From assembly GCF_030419005.1 (NCBI RefSeq), contig NZ_CP106951.1:2418001-2482000 (forward strand): 64,000 bases of DNA. The letters run 5' to 3'. The stretch comes from Eleftheria terrae (GTDB lineage: Bacteria; Pseudomonadota; Gammaproteobacteria; Burkholderiales; Burkholderiaceae_C). Within the stretch, counting starts at the first letter, position 1; each line of letters starts with the position of its first letter. The notes under the pieces were generated by a model that was given only the letters and a program-made list of their open reading frames with translations, made no database searches and was not told the DNA's origin. The position numbers and the translations under genes are program-made. Of the stretch, positions 1 through 9,667 are shown in pieces.

Positions 1-1011
1 CTTGATCAGCTTGTCGGAGCTGCTATCGCCACCGGTCTTCTTGAGGGCTTCCACCAGCGCAATAGCTGCCGACATGCCACCGGCCGTGAAGAAATCGGGC
101 GGCGACTTGAACTTGTTGTAGTGGTTCGAGACCAGCCAGTCGTTGACCGGGTTCTTCGGAATGCCGAAGTAGTAGTAGGTGGCGCCTTCCATCCCGGCCA
201 GCTGCTTGAAGGCCGTCATGGCCGGCAGGATGTTGCCGCCGGTGGCGATCTCGATGCCGTAGCGCTTGGGGTCGAGATCGGCGATCTTGAACGGGTTGCC
301 GGCCCCGGCCCAGATGATGAAGATGACCTTGCGGCCCGGTTGGTCCTTCAGCTTGTCGAACAGCCGCTGGGCGCCGGCGGTGAAGTCGGTGGTGTTGGTC
401 GGCAGGTATTCCTCGTGGACCACCTTGGCCCGCTTGAGCGCCCCCTTGAAGGCAGCCACGCCGTCCCGGCCAAAGGCGTAGTCCTGCGCGAGGGTGGCGA
501 TCACGGTGCCGTCTCGGTCGAGGGCCACCGCATTCGAGATGGCATCCTGCGAGCTGTTGCGGCTGGTACGAAAGACGTACTTGTTCCATTTCTCGCCGGT
601 GATGGAGTCGGCCACCGCCGGCTCGACCAGCAGCAGCTTCTGGTATTCCTCGGCCACCGGCAGCATGGCCAGGGCCACACCGGAAGACGTCGGCCCCACG
701 GCAAGGTCGACCTTGTCGTCGGCATAGGCCGCCGCCAACAGCGACTTGCCAACGTCGGGACGGCCCTGGTCGTCCTTCTCGATCACGACGATCTTGCGGC
801 CGGCCACCGTCATGGTGCCGCGGGTGGCGTAGTCCAGGCCCATCAGGAAACCGGCGGCGGACTGCTTGCCGTAAGCTTCCAGCGGACCGGTCTTGCTGTA
901 GATGTGGGCCACCTTCAGGTCCTTGCCCTGGGCCACGGCAGGGCCGACGGCACAGAGCAGCAGGGCGGTCAGGCCGGCCAGCACTGTGCGGCGTGCATCA
1001 CGGAAGCTCAT
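1..1011 (-). CDS. Branched-chain amino-acid-type ABC transporter substrate-binding protein (3' end outside window)
   Basis: Periplasmic binding protein of the Leu/Ile/Val (type 1 fold) family. It would capture an amino acid or a related carboxylate/aromatic and pass it to an ABC permease. The reading frame is open from the ATG at 1011 to the window edge, giving 337 codons without a stop; the family is usually 380-400 residues, so only the C-terminus is missing. A signal peptide is visible at residues 1-28 (RRTVLAGLTALLLCAVGPAVA then Q). The mature part begins KVAHIYSKTGPLEAYGKQ, typical of these proteins, and later has VGPTSSGVALAMLPVAEE and ATYYYFGIPKNPVNDWL. A GGAGAC ribosome site precedes the ATG. 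Upstream lies a sigma-54-type promoter (1106-1121) with dyads, so expression probably depends on an enhancer-binding activator. The ligand cannot be told from sequence. Confidence 0.93.
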   Translation of the reverse strand, partial: MSFRDARRTVLAGLTALLLCAVGPAVAQGKDLKVAHIYSKTGPLEAYGKQSAAGFLMGLDYATRGTMTVAGRKIVVIEKDDQGRPDVGKSLLAAAYADDKVDLAVGPTSSGVALAMLPVAEEYQKLLLVEPAVADSITGEKWNKYVFRTSRNSSQDAISNAVALDRDGTVIATLAQDYAFGRDGVAAFKGALKRAKVVHEEYLPTNTTDFTAGAQRLFDKLKDQPGRKVIFIIWAGAGNPFKIADLDPKRYGIEIATGGNILPAMTAFKQLAGMEGATYYYFGIPKNPVNDWLVSNHYNKFKSPPDFFTAGGMSAAIALVEALKKTGGDSSSDKLIK

Positions 1012-1105
1012 CTGTTGTCTCCTATGGTTTTGAAAGGGGTCCGGTTGGACCCCCGACGGGGCTGGGTGGGCCGCCCCTGCCGCTCCGAGCAGCGGACCTT
1101 GTTCC

Positions 1106-1121
1106 GCAAGGTCTGTGCCAA
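1106..1121 (-). promoter_or_regulatory. Sigma-54 (-24/-12) promoter of the ABC binding-protein gene
   Basis: On the minus strand the sequence reads TTGGCAC, five bases (AGACC), then TTGC. GG and GC are exactly 12 bp apart, matching the RpoN consensus TGGCAC-N5-TTGC. The predicted start is near 1094-1095, about 83 nt before the ATG at 1011. A sigma-54 activator gene lies close by at 2070-3614. Confidence 0.72.
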
Positions 1122-1147
1122 GGGGGTCGGGGGTCGGCAAACCACTG

Positions 1148-1197
1148 AAAACGTTACGTTTTTCCTCAACCCTCAGGGTTAATACGGCTGTCGTATT
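1148..1197. promoter_or_regulatory. Three back-to-back short dyads upstream of the sigma-54 promoter
   Basis: Three perfect inverted repeats follow each other within 50 bp: AAAACGT/ACGTTTT (1148-1162, one-base centre), AACCCT/AGGGTT (1168-1180, one-base centre) and AATACG/CGTATT (1181-1197, five-base centre). They lie about 50-105 bp upstream of the predicted start of the ABC gene. They could be activator or repressor sites; no specific protein can be assigned. Confidence 0.45.
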
Positions 1198-1227
1198 GAC
1201 CAGCATCCTCACAGCGTTAACCCGAAG

Positions 1228-1271
1228 GAAGTGCCTGAACTTCAGACAACTGTCTTGCGTTCAGGCACTTC
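1228..1271. promoter_or_regulatory. 13-bp inverted repeat, candidate enhancer (UAS)
   Basis: GAAGTGCCTGAAC (1228-1240) is repeated as its exact reverse complement at 1259-1271, with an 18-base centre that itself holds AGACA-AC-TGTCT. The dyad centre is about 155 bp upstream of the predicted sigma-54 start, the usual distance for an activator binding site. It lies in the 518-bp gene-free stretch 1012-1529; apart from the elements listed here I see nothing else in that stretch. It could instead fold as a terminator-like RNA stem, but it has no T-tract. Confidence 0.45.
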
Positions 1272-1529
1272 TCCGGGCCGCTGTACCGCCCAACCCGCCA
1301 ACGGGCGAAAGGCTCGCGCGTGATTCGGCCGAATTTCGGCGTCGCAAGCACCTGTGATCCTTCTCCGGCCCGATTGCAAGTGCATTCGTGCGGAGCTCGC
1401 GGCACGCGGCTGTATGCGAATCGGGCACTGCCCAAAAGGCCCGATCGCGGGCGTGGCGCTTGCTGATCCTTGAGGAGCGGCTGCAGGCCAGACCGGCCGG
1501 TGCCGCGCTCCACAAGAAAGGACACCGTC

Positions 1530-2039
1530 ATGGAAAGTCGCGCGAAACTGCTGGGCCATCCGGTGCATCAGGTGCTGGTGGTCTTTCCCCTCGGCCTGTT
1601 GTCGACGGCCGTGATCTTTGACTTGATCTACCTGGCCAACAGCGACCCGACCATGGCGGCCGTGGCGTACTGGCTGGTGGCCGCCGGGCTGGTCGGCGCT
1701 GTCGTCGCTGCCCCCTTTGGCACGCGGGACTGGCTGGCCATTCCGCCCGGCACCCGGGCCAAGCGCATCGGCGCGCTGCACGGCGGCGGCAACATGGTGG
1801 TGGCCCTGCTTTTCCTCGGCAGCTGGCTGCTGCGTCCGGAGCCACCCGGTGCGCCGTCCCTGCTCGCCTTCCTGTTGTCCTTTGCCGGCGCAGCGCTGGC
1901 CATGGTGACCGGCTGGCTGGGTGGCGAGCTGGTGGACCGGCTGGGCGTGGGGATCTCCGACAACGCCGGACTGGATGCGCCCAGTTCGCTGGACACCCGC
2001 CACCACCGCGGCGAGGCTCCTTACGCCAGGCAGCGTTGA
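1530..2039 (+). CDS. DUF2231-type small integral membrane protein
   Basis: A 169-residue protein with about four hydrophobic segments (roughly residues 12-32, 42-60, 82-98 and 108-130). The start LLGHPVHQVLVVFPLGLLSTAVIFDL carries the HP-x-H motif typical of DUF2231 membrane proteins, some of which have been proposed to bind haem. The ATG at 1530 is chosen because GAAAGGA lies at good spacing before it. An in-frame upstream extension to 1470 lacks a ribosome site and is Arg/Pro-rich. The gene is convergent with the sigma-54 activator gene (30-bp gap). Function is unknown. Confidence 0.8.
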   Translation: MESRAKLLGHPVHQVLVVFPLGLLSTAVIFDLIYLANSDPTMAAVAYWLVAAGLVGAVVAAPFGTRDWLAIPPGTRAKRIGALHGGGNMVVALLFLGSWLLRPEPPGAPSLLAFLLSFAGAALAMVTGWLGGELVDRLGVGISDNAGLDAPSSLDTRHHRGEAPYARQR

Positions 2040-2069
2040 AGCCGGCGGGGCCGCACGGCTGGCCCGCGC

Positions 2070-3614
2070 TCAGGTCTTCGTGAACCCGCGCGTGTTCAGC
2101 TTCTCGTAGAGCGTCGCGCGCGAGATGCCGAGCAGGCGCGCCGCCGCTAGCTTGTTGCCGCCGGTGGCAAGCAGGGCGGCTTCGATGGAGCGGCGCTCCA
2201 GTTCGGCGATCGCCTCCGGCAGCGGGCGGATGTGCTCGGCGGCCGGCAGCAGGCGGCTGCCGCCCTGCTTGGCCGGCCCAAGGGGTGCGTCGTTGGCGGC
2301 GCTGGACGGCAGGGCCTCCGGCTCGTGGGGCAGCACCCGCCTGAAGTGCTGAGCTCCGAGGCGCAGGTCGTCGCACAGCATCGTCACCTGCTCAAGCACG
2401 TTGCGAAGCTCACGGATGTTGCCGCGCCAGTGGTGGCGGCGCAGCACCTCGAACGCTTCGGGCGTGACCTCGCGGTGCGGCATGCCGCTGCGGCGTGCCA
2501 CGTCGTTCTCGAGCGCCTCCACCAGCGCTTCAAGGTCGCCCAGCCGCTCCCGCAGGGCCGGCAGGCGAATCGGCACGACATTGAGGCGGTAGTACAAGTC
2601 CTCGCGGAAGCGGCCGTCGGCCACCAGCTGGCTGAGGTCCCGGCTGGTGGCGGCAATCACGCGCACGTCGACCTTGATGACCTGGTTGGAGCCGAGCGGC
2701 TCGATCTCCTGCTCCTGTAGCGCGCGCAGCAGCTTGGCCTGCAGGGGCCCCGGCATGTCGCCGATCTCGTCCAGGAACAGGGTGCCGCCATCCGCCAGCT
2801 TGAACTTGCCGTCCCGGTTGCGCTTGTCTGCGCCGGTGTAGGCGCCCGGCGCCACGCCGAAGAACTCGGCTTCCAGCAAGGTCTCGGGCACGGCCGCGAT
2901 ATTCACGCCGATGAAGGGCCGGCCAGCCCGCGATGAAGCGGCATGGATGGCATGCGCCAGCAATTCCTTGCCGGTGCCGGTCTCGCCGAGCAGCAGCACG
3001 GAAGCATCGGTCTGCGCGACGCGGCGGGCCTGGCGCTTCACCTCCATCACCTGCGGGCTGTTCCCGATGAAGCTGGCGAAGGTGTACTTGGGTCGGCGCT
3101 GCTCCGCCAGCTGCTTGCGGGCGTCGTCCAGTTCGCCCTGCAGGCGGGCGAACTTGCGGATCAGCGGCTGCATCGTGCTTTCCGGGTGGGCCATCAGCAC
3201 GAGGCCCAGCGCGCCGATGACCTGGCCGGCCGGGTCCCGCAGCGGGATGCGGCTGACCAGGAAGGTGCCGGCCTTGTTGGTGAGGAGGTCCACCAACACC
3301 GGGCGGCCGGTCTCGATGACTTCGCGCATCAGCGTGTTGGGCACGACCTCCTCCACCGAGTGGCCGACGAAATCCGACTCATTCGCAAAGCCGAGCCCCG
3401 GCAGGAACTGCTTGTAGCCCTCGCTGATCCACACCACGCGGCCGAAGCGGTCGACCACCATCATGCCCTCGGCGGTCTCGGCGAAGAGCTGGAACATCGA
3501 GCGCGCAGTGAGCTCCAGCACGCTTCGGGCGTCGCGCGGCAGGTCGATGGTCTGGACCACTTCGTCCAGCGAAGAAAGGGTGGGGCTCACGCCGCGATGG
3601 TACTGCGTGGCCAT
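2070..3614 (-). CDS. Sigma-54-dependent transcriptional activator (PAS, AAA+, Fis-type HTH)
   Basis: Enhancer-binding protein that hydrolyses ATP to open sigma-54 promoters. An N-terminal PAS sensor ([23 protein letters not shown]) is followed by the AAA+ domain with Walker A GETGTGKE, the sigma-54 contact loop written GAYTGA (Tyr instead of the usual Phe), Walker [12 protein letters not shown] and an [13 protein letters not shown] motif. A C-terminal Fis-like helix-turn-helix ([20 protein letters not shown]) completes it. The ATG at 3614 gives 514 residues. ATG 3626 and GTG 3785 are in-frame alternatives and none has a clear ribosome site, so the start is uncertain. The single PAS presumably binds a ligand or cofactor. 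The nearest sigma-54 promoter is at 1106-1121, so the ABC binding-protein gene is a likely target (inference). Confidence 0.9.
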   Translation of the reverse strand: MATQYHRGVSPTLSSLDEVVQTIDLPRDARSVLELTARSMFQLFAETAEGMMVVDRFGRVVWISEGYKQFLPGLGFANESDFVGHSVEEVVPNTLMREVIETGRPVLVDLLTNKAGTFLVSRIPLRDPAGQVIGALGLVLMAHPESTMQPLIRKFARLQGELDDARKQLAEQRRPKYTFASFIGNSPQVMEVKRQARRVAQTDASVLLLGETGTGKELLAHAIHAASSRAGRPFIGVNIAAVPETLLEAEFFGVAPGAYTGADKRNRDGKFKLADGGTLFLDEIGDMPGPLQAKLLRALQEQEIEPLGSNQVIKVDVRVIAATSRDLSQLVADGRFREDLYYRLNVVPIRLPALRERLGDLEALVEALENDVARRSGMPHREVTPEAFEVLRRHHWRGNIRELRNVLEQVTMLCDDLRLGAQHFRRVLPHEPEALPSSAANDAPLGPAKQGGSRLLPAAEHIRPLPEAIAELERRSIEAALLATGGNKLAAARLLGISRATLYEKLNTRGFTKT

Positions 3615-3968
3615 GCCGTGCAACATCGAGCCCGTAGAAGCGGCCCAGGCCGCGCCCGGTGCGCTGGCGAACACAGCCGGCCGTGCCGCCCGCCGGCAAG
3701 CGGCCGAAGCGGCAGCGGCCGGCGGCGGCCGCAGGTGGAGAGGGTCACAGGCATGGCAGCGCGCTCCTTGATAGCGTGTACCCACACATGGTGGCGCGAT
3801 GCCACGGCGGCAACCATCCCTCGCTTGTGGGGCACGGCCCCTATCGCGGCGATCGAGACGGTCAATTCAGGTTTTCCTGCAAGGCGTCGATATCGAGGTA
3901 TCCGCCACGGCGGCTCTCGCAATGGTGACCGGCCGGTGCCCCGGGTCGGCTGCCCTGCCCTTTGAAAG
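3615..3968. other. Gene-free stretch between two divergent genes
   Basis: About 350 bp between the sigma-54 activator gene and the divergent GGDEF/EAL gene. It may hold the activator's true N-terminus (frame open to 3785). No convincing promoter, dyad or RNA gene was recognised. Confidence 0.5.
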
Positions 3969-6593
3969 ATGCCGATGCCCTACGCCGTCCAGTGGCTGCA
4001 GAACCTGATCTTGACCCGGCCGCTCGACGCGCCGGAAAGCCGCCTCGATGCCCGGCTGCTCCAGGGGGGCGCCTGGGGCGTGCTGCTCGCCCTGCCGCTG
4101 TTGCTGTGGCAGTTCGGCGGCCAGGGCCTGCTGCCCGTGTCGACGAGCGGCTACCTGCCCTTCCACAGCCTGGCCGAAGGCTTTGCGGTGCTGGTGGCGA
4201 TGATGATCTTCGTCACTGGCTGGCATGTGCACGACGGCCACCATCGCGGCGCCTCCGTCCTGCTCGCCTGTGCCTTCCTGGCGGTGGGCTTGATCGACTT
4301 CGCGCACCTGCTGTCCCACCCGGGGATGAGCGACTTCATCACGCCCAACGGGCCGGGCAAGACCGTGGCGTTCTGGCTGTCGGAGCGGATGACGCTGTCG
4401 CTCGCCGTGCTGTGCTACGTGCTGCTGCCGCGCCGCGGCGAATGCCTGATTGCGCATCGCCACCTGGTGCTGGCGGTGGCGCTCGGCTGGGCCGGGTTGT
4501 GCTGGTGGCTGGGCATCACCCAGGCCGAGGCGCTGGCCGCCTTGCTGGGTGCCGCCGACGGCCCCTCACGCATCGAGTCGGCGGTGGAGGCGACGTCCAT
4601 CCTGTTGATCGTGGCGGCGCTGTTCGGCCTGGGCCGCCAGGCGCCGGGCGACACCCGGCAGCAGCGGCCGACCATCGCGCTGGCCTGCTGGCTGATGCTG
4701 GCCAGCCAGCTGTTCTTCCTGGCCGATGCGCCGGGTGCCGACCTGTCGGCCGTGCTTGGCCACCTGTACAAGATCGCCGGCTACTTCTTCCTCTACCGCG
4801 GCATGTTCGTCGAGAGCGTGCAGGCCCCCATCCAGCGTCTGCACCAGGCCAAGGCCGAGCTGGACGAAAGCCGGCAGCACTACCTGCAGCTGCTTGAAGC
4901 GGCGCCCGATGCGATCGTGGTGGCGGATGCCGACGGCCGCATCCTGCTGGGCAACCAGGCGCTGGAGCAGCTGTTCGGCCACGACCGCAGCGAGCTGCTG
5001 GGCCAGCCGGTCGAGACACTGCTGCCCCAGGCCTTGCGCCGCGCGCATGCGGAACGCCGCAGCGCCTATGCCACGCACCCAACGCCGCGGCCGATGCAGA
5101 ACCTGCCCAACCTGGTGGGCCAGCACAAGGACGGGCGGGAACTGCCGGTGGACATCAGCCTGAGCGTCGTGCGCGGCGCCCGCGGCACGCAGTACCTGGC
5201 TTTCGTGCGCGACGCGGCCGACCGGCGGCGGCTCGAGTCGGCATTGCGCCATCAGGCCGGCCACGATGCGCTGACCGACCTGCCCAACCGCACGGTGCTG
5301 CACCAGCGCATCGAGGAGGCGCTGGCCGCACCGCGTCAGGACGGCCGCGGCGTCGCACTGCTGTTGCTCGACCTCGACAACTTCAAGAACATCAACGACA
5401 GCCTGGGCCACCATGTGGGCGACGCCTTCCTGGTGGAGACCGCGCGCCGCCTGCAGGCGGCCGCCCGCGACGGCGAGATGGCCGCGCGCCTGGGCGGCGA
5501 CGAGTTCGTGCTGCTGCTGCCCGCGGCCGAAGGCCTGGCACAGGCCGAAGCCACCGCGCGCCGGGTGCTGGCGATGCTGGCGCCGCCGGTGGCGGTGGAC
5601 GGCTACGAGCTGGCGGGTGGCGTGTCGGTGGGGATCGCGTGGGCGGCCGACGGCGCCGACAAGGACGACGGCACCCTGCTGCGGCAGGCCGACATCGCGA
5701 TGTACCAGGCCAAGGCACATGCGCGCGGCAGCTATCGGGTGTTTTCCGACGACATGCAGGCGCGGCTGGACGACGACCTGCTGCTGCGCCAGCGGCTGGC
5801 CCGGGCCATCGAGCTGGGGCAGCTGGAGCTGCACTACCAGCCGCAGGTGAGCGTGGCCAGCGGCGCGGTGCTCGGCGTCGAGGCCCTGCTGCGCTGGACC
5901 CATCCCACGCTGGGCCCCATCAGCCCGGCCCGCTTCATCCCGGTGGCCGAGGCCAGCGGCCTGATCCTGCCGCTCGGCGAATGGGTGCTGCGCGAGGCCT
6001 GCCGCCAGGTGGCGGCCTGGTGTGCCGCCGGCACCCCCGTGCTGGTCAGCGTGAACCTGTCGGCCCACCAGTTCCGGCTCAACGACCTGGTGGAGCGCGT
6101 CAGCGCCGCGCTGCGCGACGCCGGGGCGCCCCCCGAACTGCTGGAGCTGGAGCTGACCGAGACCGCGGTGATGCAGGATCCGCAGACCGCCGCAGCCGTG
6201 CTCGCCCAGCTCGCCGCCCTGGGCGTGAGCCTGGCCATCGACGACTTCGGCACCGGCTATTCCTCGCTCAGCCGGCTCACCACCTTCAAGCTGCACAAGC
6301 TCAAGATCGACCGGGCCTTCGTCGACGACATGTGCCACAGCGCCGGCGACGCCGCCATCGTGCGCGCCACCGTCAGCCTGGCCCACAGCCTGGGGCTCAC
6401 CGTGGTTGCCGAGGGCGTGGAAACCCAGGAGCAGCTGGCCTTCCTCGACGACGTGGGTTGCGAGCAGTACCAGGGCTGGCTGTTCAGTCGCGCCCGCCCG
6501 GCCGGAGAGCTGGCGCCGCTGCTGCTCCGGCAGCGGCCCGCGCAGCCGGTGGCCGCCGCCAGCGCCGCGGTGCCGGAAGCGGCGCTGGCCTGA
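3969..6593 (+). CDS. Membrane sensor diguanylate cyclase/phosphodiesterase (MASE3-PAS-GGDEF-EAL)
   Basis: An 874-residue c-di-GMP turnover protein. The first ~280 residues contain several membrane segments and match a MASE3-type sensor (GYLPFHSLAEGFAVLVAMMIF, then LIDFAHLLSHPGM). A PAS domain follows at about 300-420, then a GGDEF domain with the intact catalytic RLGGDEF near residue 507. The EAL domain begins near 637 (VEALLRW) and keeps the metal-binding DDFGTGYSSL and AEGVET motifs. Both enzymatic halves therefore look active. The start could be ATG 3969 or ATG 3975; GAAAG sits six bases before the latter, which favours it slightly. Its gene is convergent with nrdJ, with a GC stem (6597-6616) between them. 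The input signal is unknown. Confidence 0.93.
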   Translation: MPMPYAVQWLQNLILTRPLDAPESRLDARLLQGGAWGVLLALPLLLWQFGGQGLLPVSTSGYLPFHSLAEGFAVLVAMMIFVTGWHVHDGHHRGASVLLACAFLAVGLIDFAHLLSHPGMSDFITPNGPGKTVAFWLSERMTLSLAVLCYVLLPRRGECLIAHRHLVLAVALGWAGLCWWLGITQAEALAALLGAADGPSRIESAVEATSILLIVAALFGLGRQAPGDTRQQRPTIALACWLMLASQLFFLADAPGADLSAVLGHLYKIAGYFFLYRGMFVESVQAPIQRLHQAKAELDESRQHYLQLLEAAPDAIVVADADGRILLGNQALEQLFGHDRSELLGQPVETLLPQALRRAHAERRSAYATHPTPRPMQNLPNLVGQHKDGRELPVDISLSVVRGARGTQYLAFVRDAADRRRLESALRHQAGHDALTDLPNRTVLHQRIEEALAAPRQDGRGVALLLLDLDNFKNINDSLGHHVGDAFLVETARRLQAAARDGEMAARLGGDEFVLLLPAAEGLAQAEATARRVLAMLAPPVAVDGYELAGGVSVGIAWAADGADKDDGTLLRQADIAMYQAKAHARGSYRVFSDDMQARLDDDLLLRQRLARAIELGQLELHYQPQVSVASGAVLGVEALLRWTHPTLGPISPARFIPVAEASGLILPLGEWVLREACRQVAAWCAAGTPVLVSVNLSAHQFRLNDLVERVSAALRDAGAPPELLELELTETAVMQDPQTAAAVLAQLAALGVSLAIDDFGTGYSSLSRLTTFKLHKLKIDRAFVDDMCHSAGDAAIVRATVSLAHSLGLTVVAEGVETQEQLAFLDDVGCEQYQGWLFSRARPAGELAPLLLRQRPAQPVAAASAAVPEAALA

Positions 6594-6596
6594 GCC

Positions 6597-6616
6597 GCCG
6601 GGGCGCCCGCCCCGGC
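6597..6616. terminator. GC-rich stem between convergent genes
   Basis: GCCGGGGCG (6597-6605) and CGCCCCGGC (6608-6616) form a perfect 9-bp stem just after the stop of the GGDEF/EAL gene and before the stop of nrdJ. There is no T-tract, so a bidirectional terminator or transcript-end stabiliser is a reasonable but unproven reading. Confidence 0.4.
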
Positions 6617-6623
6617 CGTGGCC

Positions 6624-9527
6624 TCAGCCGCAGCTGCCGGTGTAGCCGCAGGCGGTGCAGAAGTCGCAGCCGTCCTTGTGGATGACGGTGGCGTTACCGC
6701 ATTCCGGGCAGGCGGCGCCCGCCAGCGGCGGGGTGCCGGCGCCGGTCTCGACGGCGGCCTGCGGGGCCTGCAGGATGCCCATCTCGCGCACCGGGAAGCC
6801 CGCTTCGTCCAGCACGCCAAGCATCGCGTAGCGATGGATCACCAGCCGCGCCAGGTAGGCCACGGTGGACGGCCACACCTGCTGGCGGCGCTCGCCGTGG
6901 GGCAGCCCGGGGACGAAGGCCAGGAAGTGGCCGAGCGGCTCCGCGTAGTTGAGCAGCTTGCGCAGCTTCATGCCGATCCAGGCCGGGTCGACCACCCGCA
7001 TGTCGAGCGACAGCAGCCGCGCCAGGCCGTCGAGTGCCCGCGGGTAGTTGCCGGACAGCCCCATGCCGCAGGGCCGGGTCACCGGCTGGCCGTCGGGACC
7101 GGGCAGGGTGATTTCCTTCAGCGTGAGCGTGAAGCTCTCGCCGCTGGCCGGGTTGTCGATGTCCACCGCCCAGGCCAGCGTGCCGGACGGTCCGGTGCGC
7201 GGCTCGTCGCGGCTGAACATCGCATCCAGCACCGGCGTGGCCGGGGCGGGGCCGCCGGTGTCGCGCCACACGCCCAGCTGCTCGCAACGCCAGCGCACCA
7301 CCGCCGCCACCGCGGCCACCACGCCAGGGAAACGGCGCAGCTCGCCGTGCGGCGGGAAGGGCATGTCGAAGGCGCGCTCCTCGGCCACGGTGGCCAGCAC
7401 ATCGAGCTTCTGGCGCAGCCAGGCGCTGTCGTTGGTGCGCAGGTCCATCGACAGTGTCTTGGCCAGCGCGCCCAGGCCGCGCGGCTGCTCGGCGCCGTTG
7501 ACCCAGACCTCGAAGGGCAGCATGCGGCCGGCCTGCGGGCCTTCGCCAGGCAGCTCGCCGACGAACAGCGCAAAGTCGCCGAAGGCATGCCGGATCATGT
7601 AGCTCCAGGCCGGGTTGCCGGCCGGCAGGTCGGGCCGGCCGGGCCAGCGCAGTGAGGCCAGCACCGGCGCTGGCAGCCGCTCCAGTGCAAGCCGGCGATT
7701 GGGGTCCTGGCTGCCCAGCGGCTCGGGCCGCGCCGCCGGCTCCACGCTCAGCACCGAGCCCAGCACGCTATTCGGGCGATAGGTGGCCAGCCCCTTGAGG
7801 CCCGACGCCCAGGCCTGCAGGTACAGGTCCTGGAAGTCGGCATACGGATAGTCGGCCGGCACGTTGACGGTCTTGGAGATGGCGGTGTCGATGCACGGCG
7901 CCACCGCTGCCACCATCTCCTGGTGGGCTTGCGCACTCATCTCCAGCGCGGTGACGAAGGCGTCGGTCAGCGGTGCGTCGCCGCCGTGCAGGTGGCGGTA
8001 CAGGCGCCAGGCATGGTCCTCCACCGCATATTCCTTGAAGGTGCCGTCGGCCATGCGCTTCTTGCGCGTGTAGGTCCAGCTGAAGGCGGGCTCGATGCCG
8101 TTGCTGGCGTTGTCGGCGAAGGCCAGGCTGATGGTGCCGGTCGGCGCGATCGACAGCAGGTGCGAGTTGCGCAGGCCATGGCTGCGGATGCGCTCCTTCA
8201 GCGCCGCCGGCAGTCGCGAGGCGAAGGTGCCGCGGCTCAGGTAGAGGTCGGCATTGAAGAGCGGGAAGGCCCCGCGTTCCTGGGCCAGCGCCACCGAAGC
8301 CTCGTAGGCCGCGTCGCGCATCGCCTCGGAGATGCGGCGGGCCATCGCGCGGGCCGGCTCGCTGTCGTAGCGCAGGCCCAGCATCACCAGCGCGTCGCCC
8401 AGGCCGGTGAAGCCCAGGCCCACCCGGCGCTTGTTGCGGGCCTCGGCCTGCTGCTGCGGCAGCGGCCAGTGCGTCACGTCCAGCACGTTGTCCAGCATGC
8501 GCACCGCCACCTGCGCCACCTCGGCGAAGCCGGCCATGTCGAAGGCCGCCTCGGCACTGAAGGGCTGCTGCACGAAGCGGCTCAGGTCGATGGAGCCAAG
8601 GCAGCAGCAACCATAGGGTGGCAGCGGCTGCTCGGCGCAGGGGTTGGTGCTTGCGATGGTCTCGCAGTAGCTGAGGTTGTTGTCCGCGTTGATGCGGTCG
8701 AGGAACAGCACGCCCGGCTCGGCATGGTCGTAGGTGGAGCGCATGACCTGGTCCCACAGCGCGCGGGCACGCACGCGGCGGTACACCCACAGGCCGTCGC
8801 CGCGCAGCCAGGCACCGGCGGCCTTCTGCGCCTCCGAGGGCTCGGCCCGGTGCAGCAGCTCCACATCGCCATCGGCCTGCACAGCCTGCATGAAGGCATC
8901 GGTGACGCCGATGGAGATGTTGAAGTTGCGCAGGTCGCCGCTGTCCTTGGCATGGATGAACTCCTCGATGTCCGGGTGGTCGCAGCGCAGCACGCCCATC
9001 TGGGCGCCGCGCCGCGAGCCGGCCGACTCCACCGTCTCGCAGGAGCGGTCGAACACCCGCATGTAGCTCACCGGCCCCGAGGCGCTGGACTGAGTGCTGC
9101 CGACCCAGGCGCCGCGCGGGCGGATGCGCGAGAAGTCGTAGCCCACGCCGCCGCCACGGCGCATGGTCTCGGCGGCTTCGGTCAGCGCGGTGTAGATGCC
9201 GGGATGGTCGTCTTCGTGCTGGGCGATGGAGTCGCCCACCGGCTGCACGAAGCAGTTGATGAGCGTGGCGCTCAGCTCGGTGCCGGCGGCCGAGTTGATG
9301 CGACCGGCCGGCACGAAGCCACGCTGCTGGGCCTGCAGGAAGCGCTGCTCCCACTCGGCGCGCACCTCGGGCGCCTCGGCTTCGGCCAGCGCGCGCGCGA
9401 CCCGGGCACGCACCTCGTCGGCACTGCGTTCGCCGCCCTTGGCGTACTTCTCGATCAGCACCTCTTCGCTGATGGGCTGCGGGGCCAGCGTGGTGGTGGA
9501 GGAAGATGGGGTGTCGGTGAGCATCAT
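6624..9527 (-). CDS. nrdJ: Adenosylcobalamin-dependent (class II) ribonucleoside-diphosphate reductase
   Basis: Reduces ribonucleotides to deoxyribonucleotides using a B12-generated thiyl radical, so it works with or without oxygen. The 967-residue protein has the radical/active-site motif NPCAEQ near residue 292, the upstream [13 protein letters not shown] and [18 protein letters not shown], and [20 protein letters not shown]. The long C-terminal part, with two TSCPD-like segments, ends in the Cys-rich tail CPECGN...[13 protein letters not shown], which probably relays electrons from thioredoxin. Two adjacent ATGs (9527, 9524) lack a strong ribosome site. An FNR-type site at 9590-9603 is centred 41.5 bp before a predicted start at 9555, with TACGCT at -12 to -7. 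This suggests anaerobic induction in step with the nitrate and ubiquinone genes. I saw no B12 riboswitch. Confidence 0.96.
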   Translation of the reverse strand: MMLTDTPSSSTTTLAPQPISEEVLIEKYAKGGERSADEVRARVARALAEAEAPEVRAEWEQRFLQAQQRGFVPAGRINSAAGTELSATLINCFVQPVGDSIAQHEDDHPGIYTALTEAAETMRRGGGVGYDFSRIRPRGAWVGSTQSSASGPVSYMRVFDRSCETVESAGSRRGAQMGVLRCDHPDIEEFIHAKDSGDLRNFNISIGVTDAFMQAVQADGDVELLHRAEPSEAQKAAGAWLRGDGLWVYRRVRARALWDQVMRSTYDHAEPGVLFLDRINADNNLSYCETIASTNPCAEQPLPPYGCCCLGSIDLSRFVQQPFSAEAAFDMAGFAEVAQVAVRMLDNVLDVTHWPLPQQQAEARNKRRVGLGFTGLGDALVMLGLRYDSEPARAMARRISEAMRDAAYEASVALAQERGAFPLFNADLYLSRGTFASRLPAALKERIRSHGLRNSHLLSIAPTGTISLAFADNASNGIEPAFSWTYTRKKRMADGTFKEYAVEDHAWRLYRHLHGGDAPLTDAFVTALEMSAQAHQEMVAAVAPCIDTAISKTVNVPADYPYADFQDLYLQAWASGLKGLATYRPNSVLGSVLSVEPAARPEPLGSQDPNRRLALERLPAPVLASLRWPGRPDLPAGNPAWSYMIRHAFGDFALFVGELPGEGPQAGRMLPFEVWVNGAEQPRGLGALAKTLSMDLRTNDSAWLRQKLDVLATVAEERAFDMPFPPHGELRRFPGVVAAVAAVVRWRCEQLGVWRDTGGPAPATPVLDAMFSRDEPRTGPSGTLAWAVDIDNPASGESFTLTLKEITLPGPDGQPVTRPCGMGLSGNYPRALDGLARLLSLDMRVVDPAWIGMKLRKLLNYAEPLGHFLAFVPGLPHGERRQQVWPSTVAYLARLVIHRYAMLGVLDEAGFPVREMGILQAPQAAVETGAGTPPLAGAACPECGNATVIHKDGCDFCTACGYTGSCG

Positions 9528-9589
9528 GAGGTGGCAAGCGGCTGAGTGGTGCTGGGGCGGCAGCGTAGGCGGCAGGGGCGCCGCGGCCG

Positions 9590-9603
9590 TTGACCTGGGT
9601 CAG
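9590..9603. promoter_or_regulatory. FNR/Dnr-type site between nrdJ and the DGC-domain gene
   Basis: TTGACCTGGGTCAG has the 5-4-5 layout TTGAC-N4-GTCAA with the last base changed. It lies almost midway between the divergent starts at 9527 and 9668. On the nrdJ side TACGCT occupies -12 to -7 if the site is centred at -41.5. The other direction has no good -10 at that spacing. Confidence 0.55.
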
Positions 9604-9667
9604 GCGGCCCCGGCCATCACTGAACAGGTGTACCTTCGTGCCTGTCCTGCCGCAAGGAGGGTCGCCG

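Noticed and set aside
9528..9667. Cobalamin riboswitch before nrdJ
   Set aside because: The B12-box and the expected conserved core are not visible on the minus strand, and the gap is only about 140 bp.
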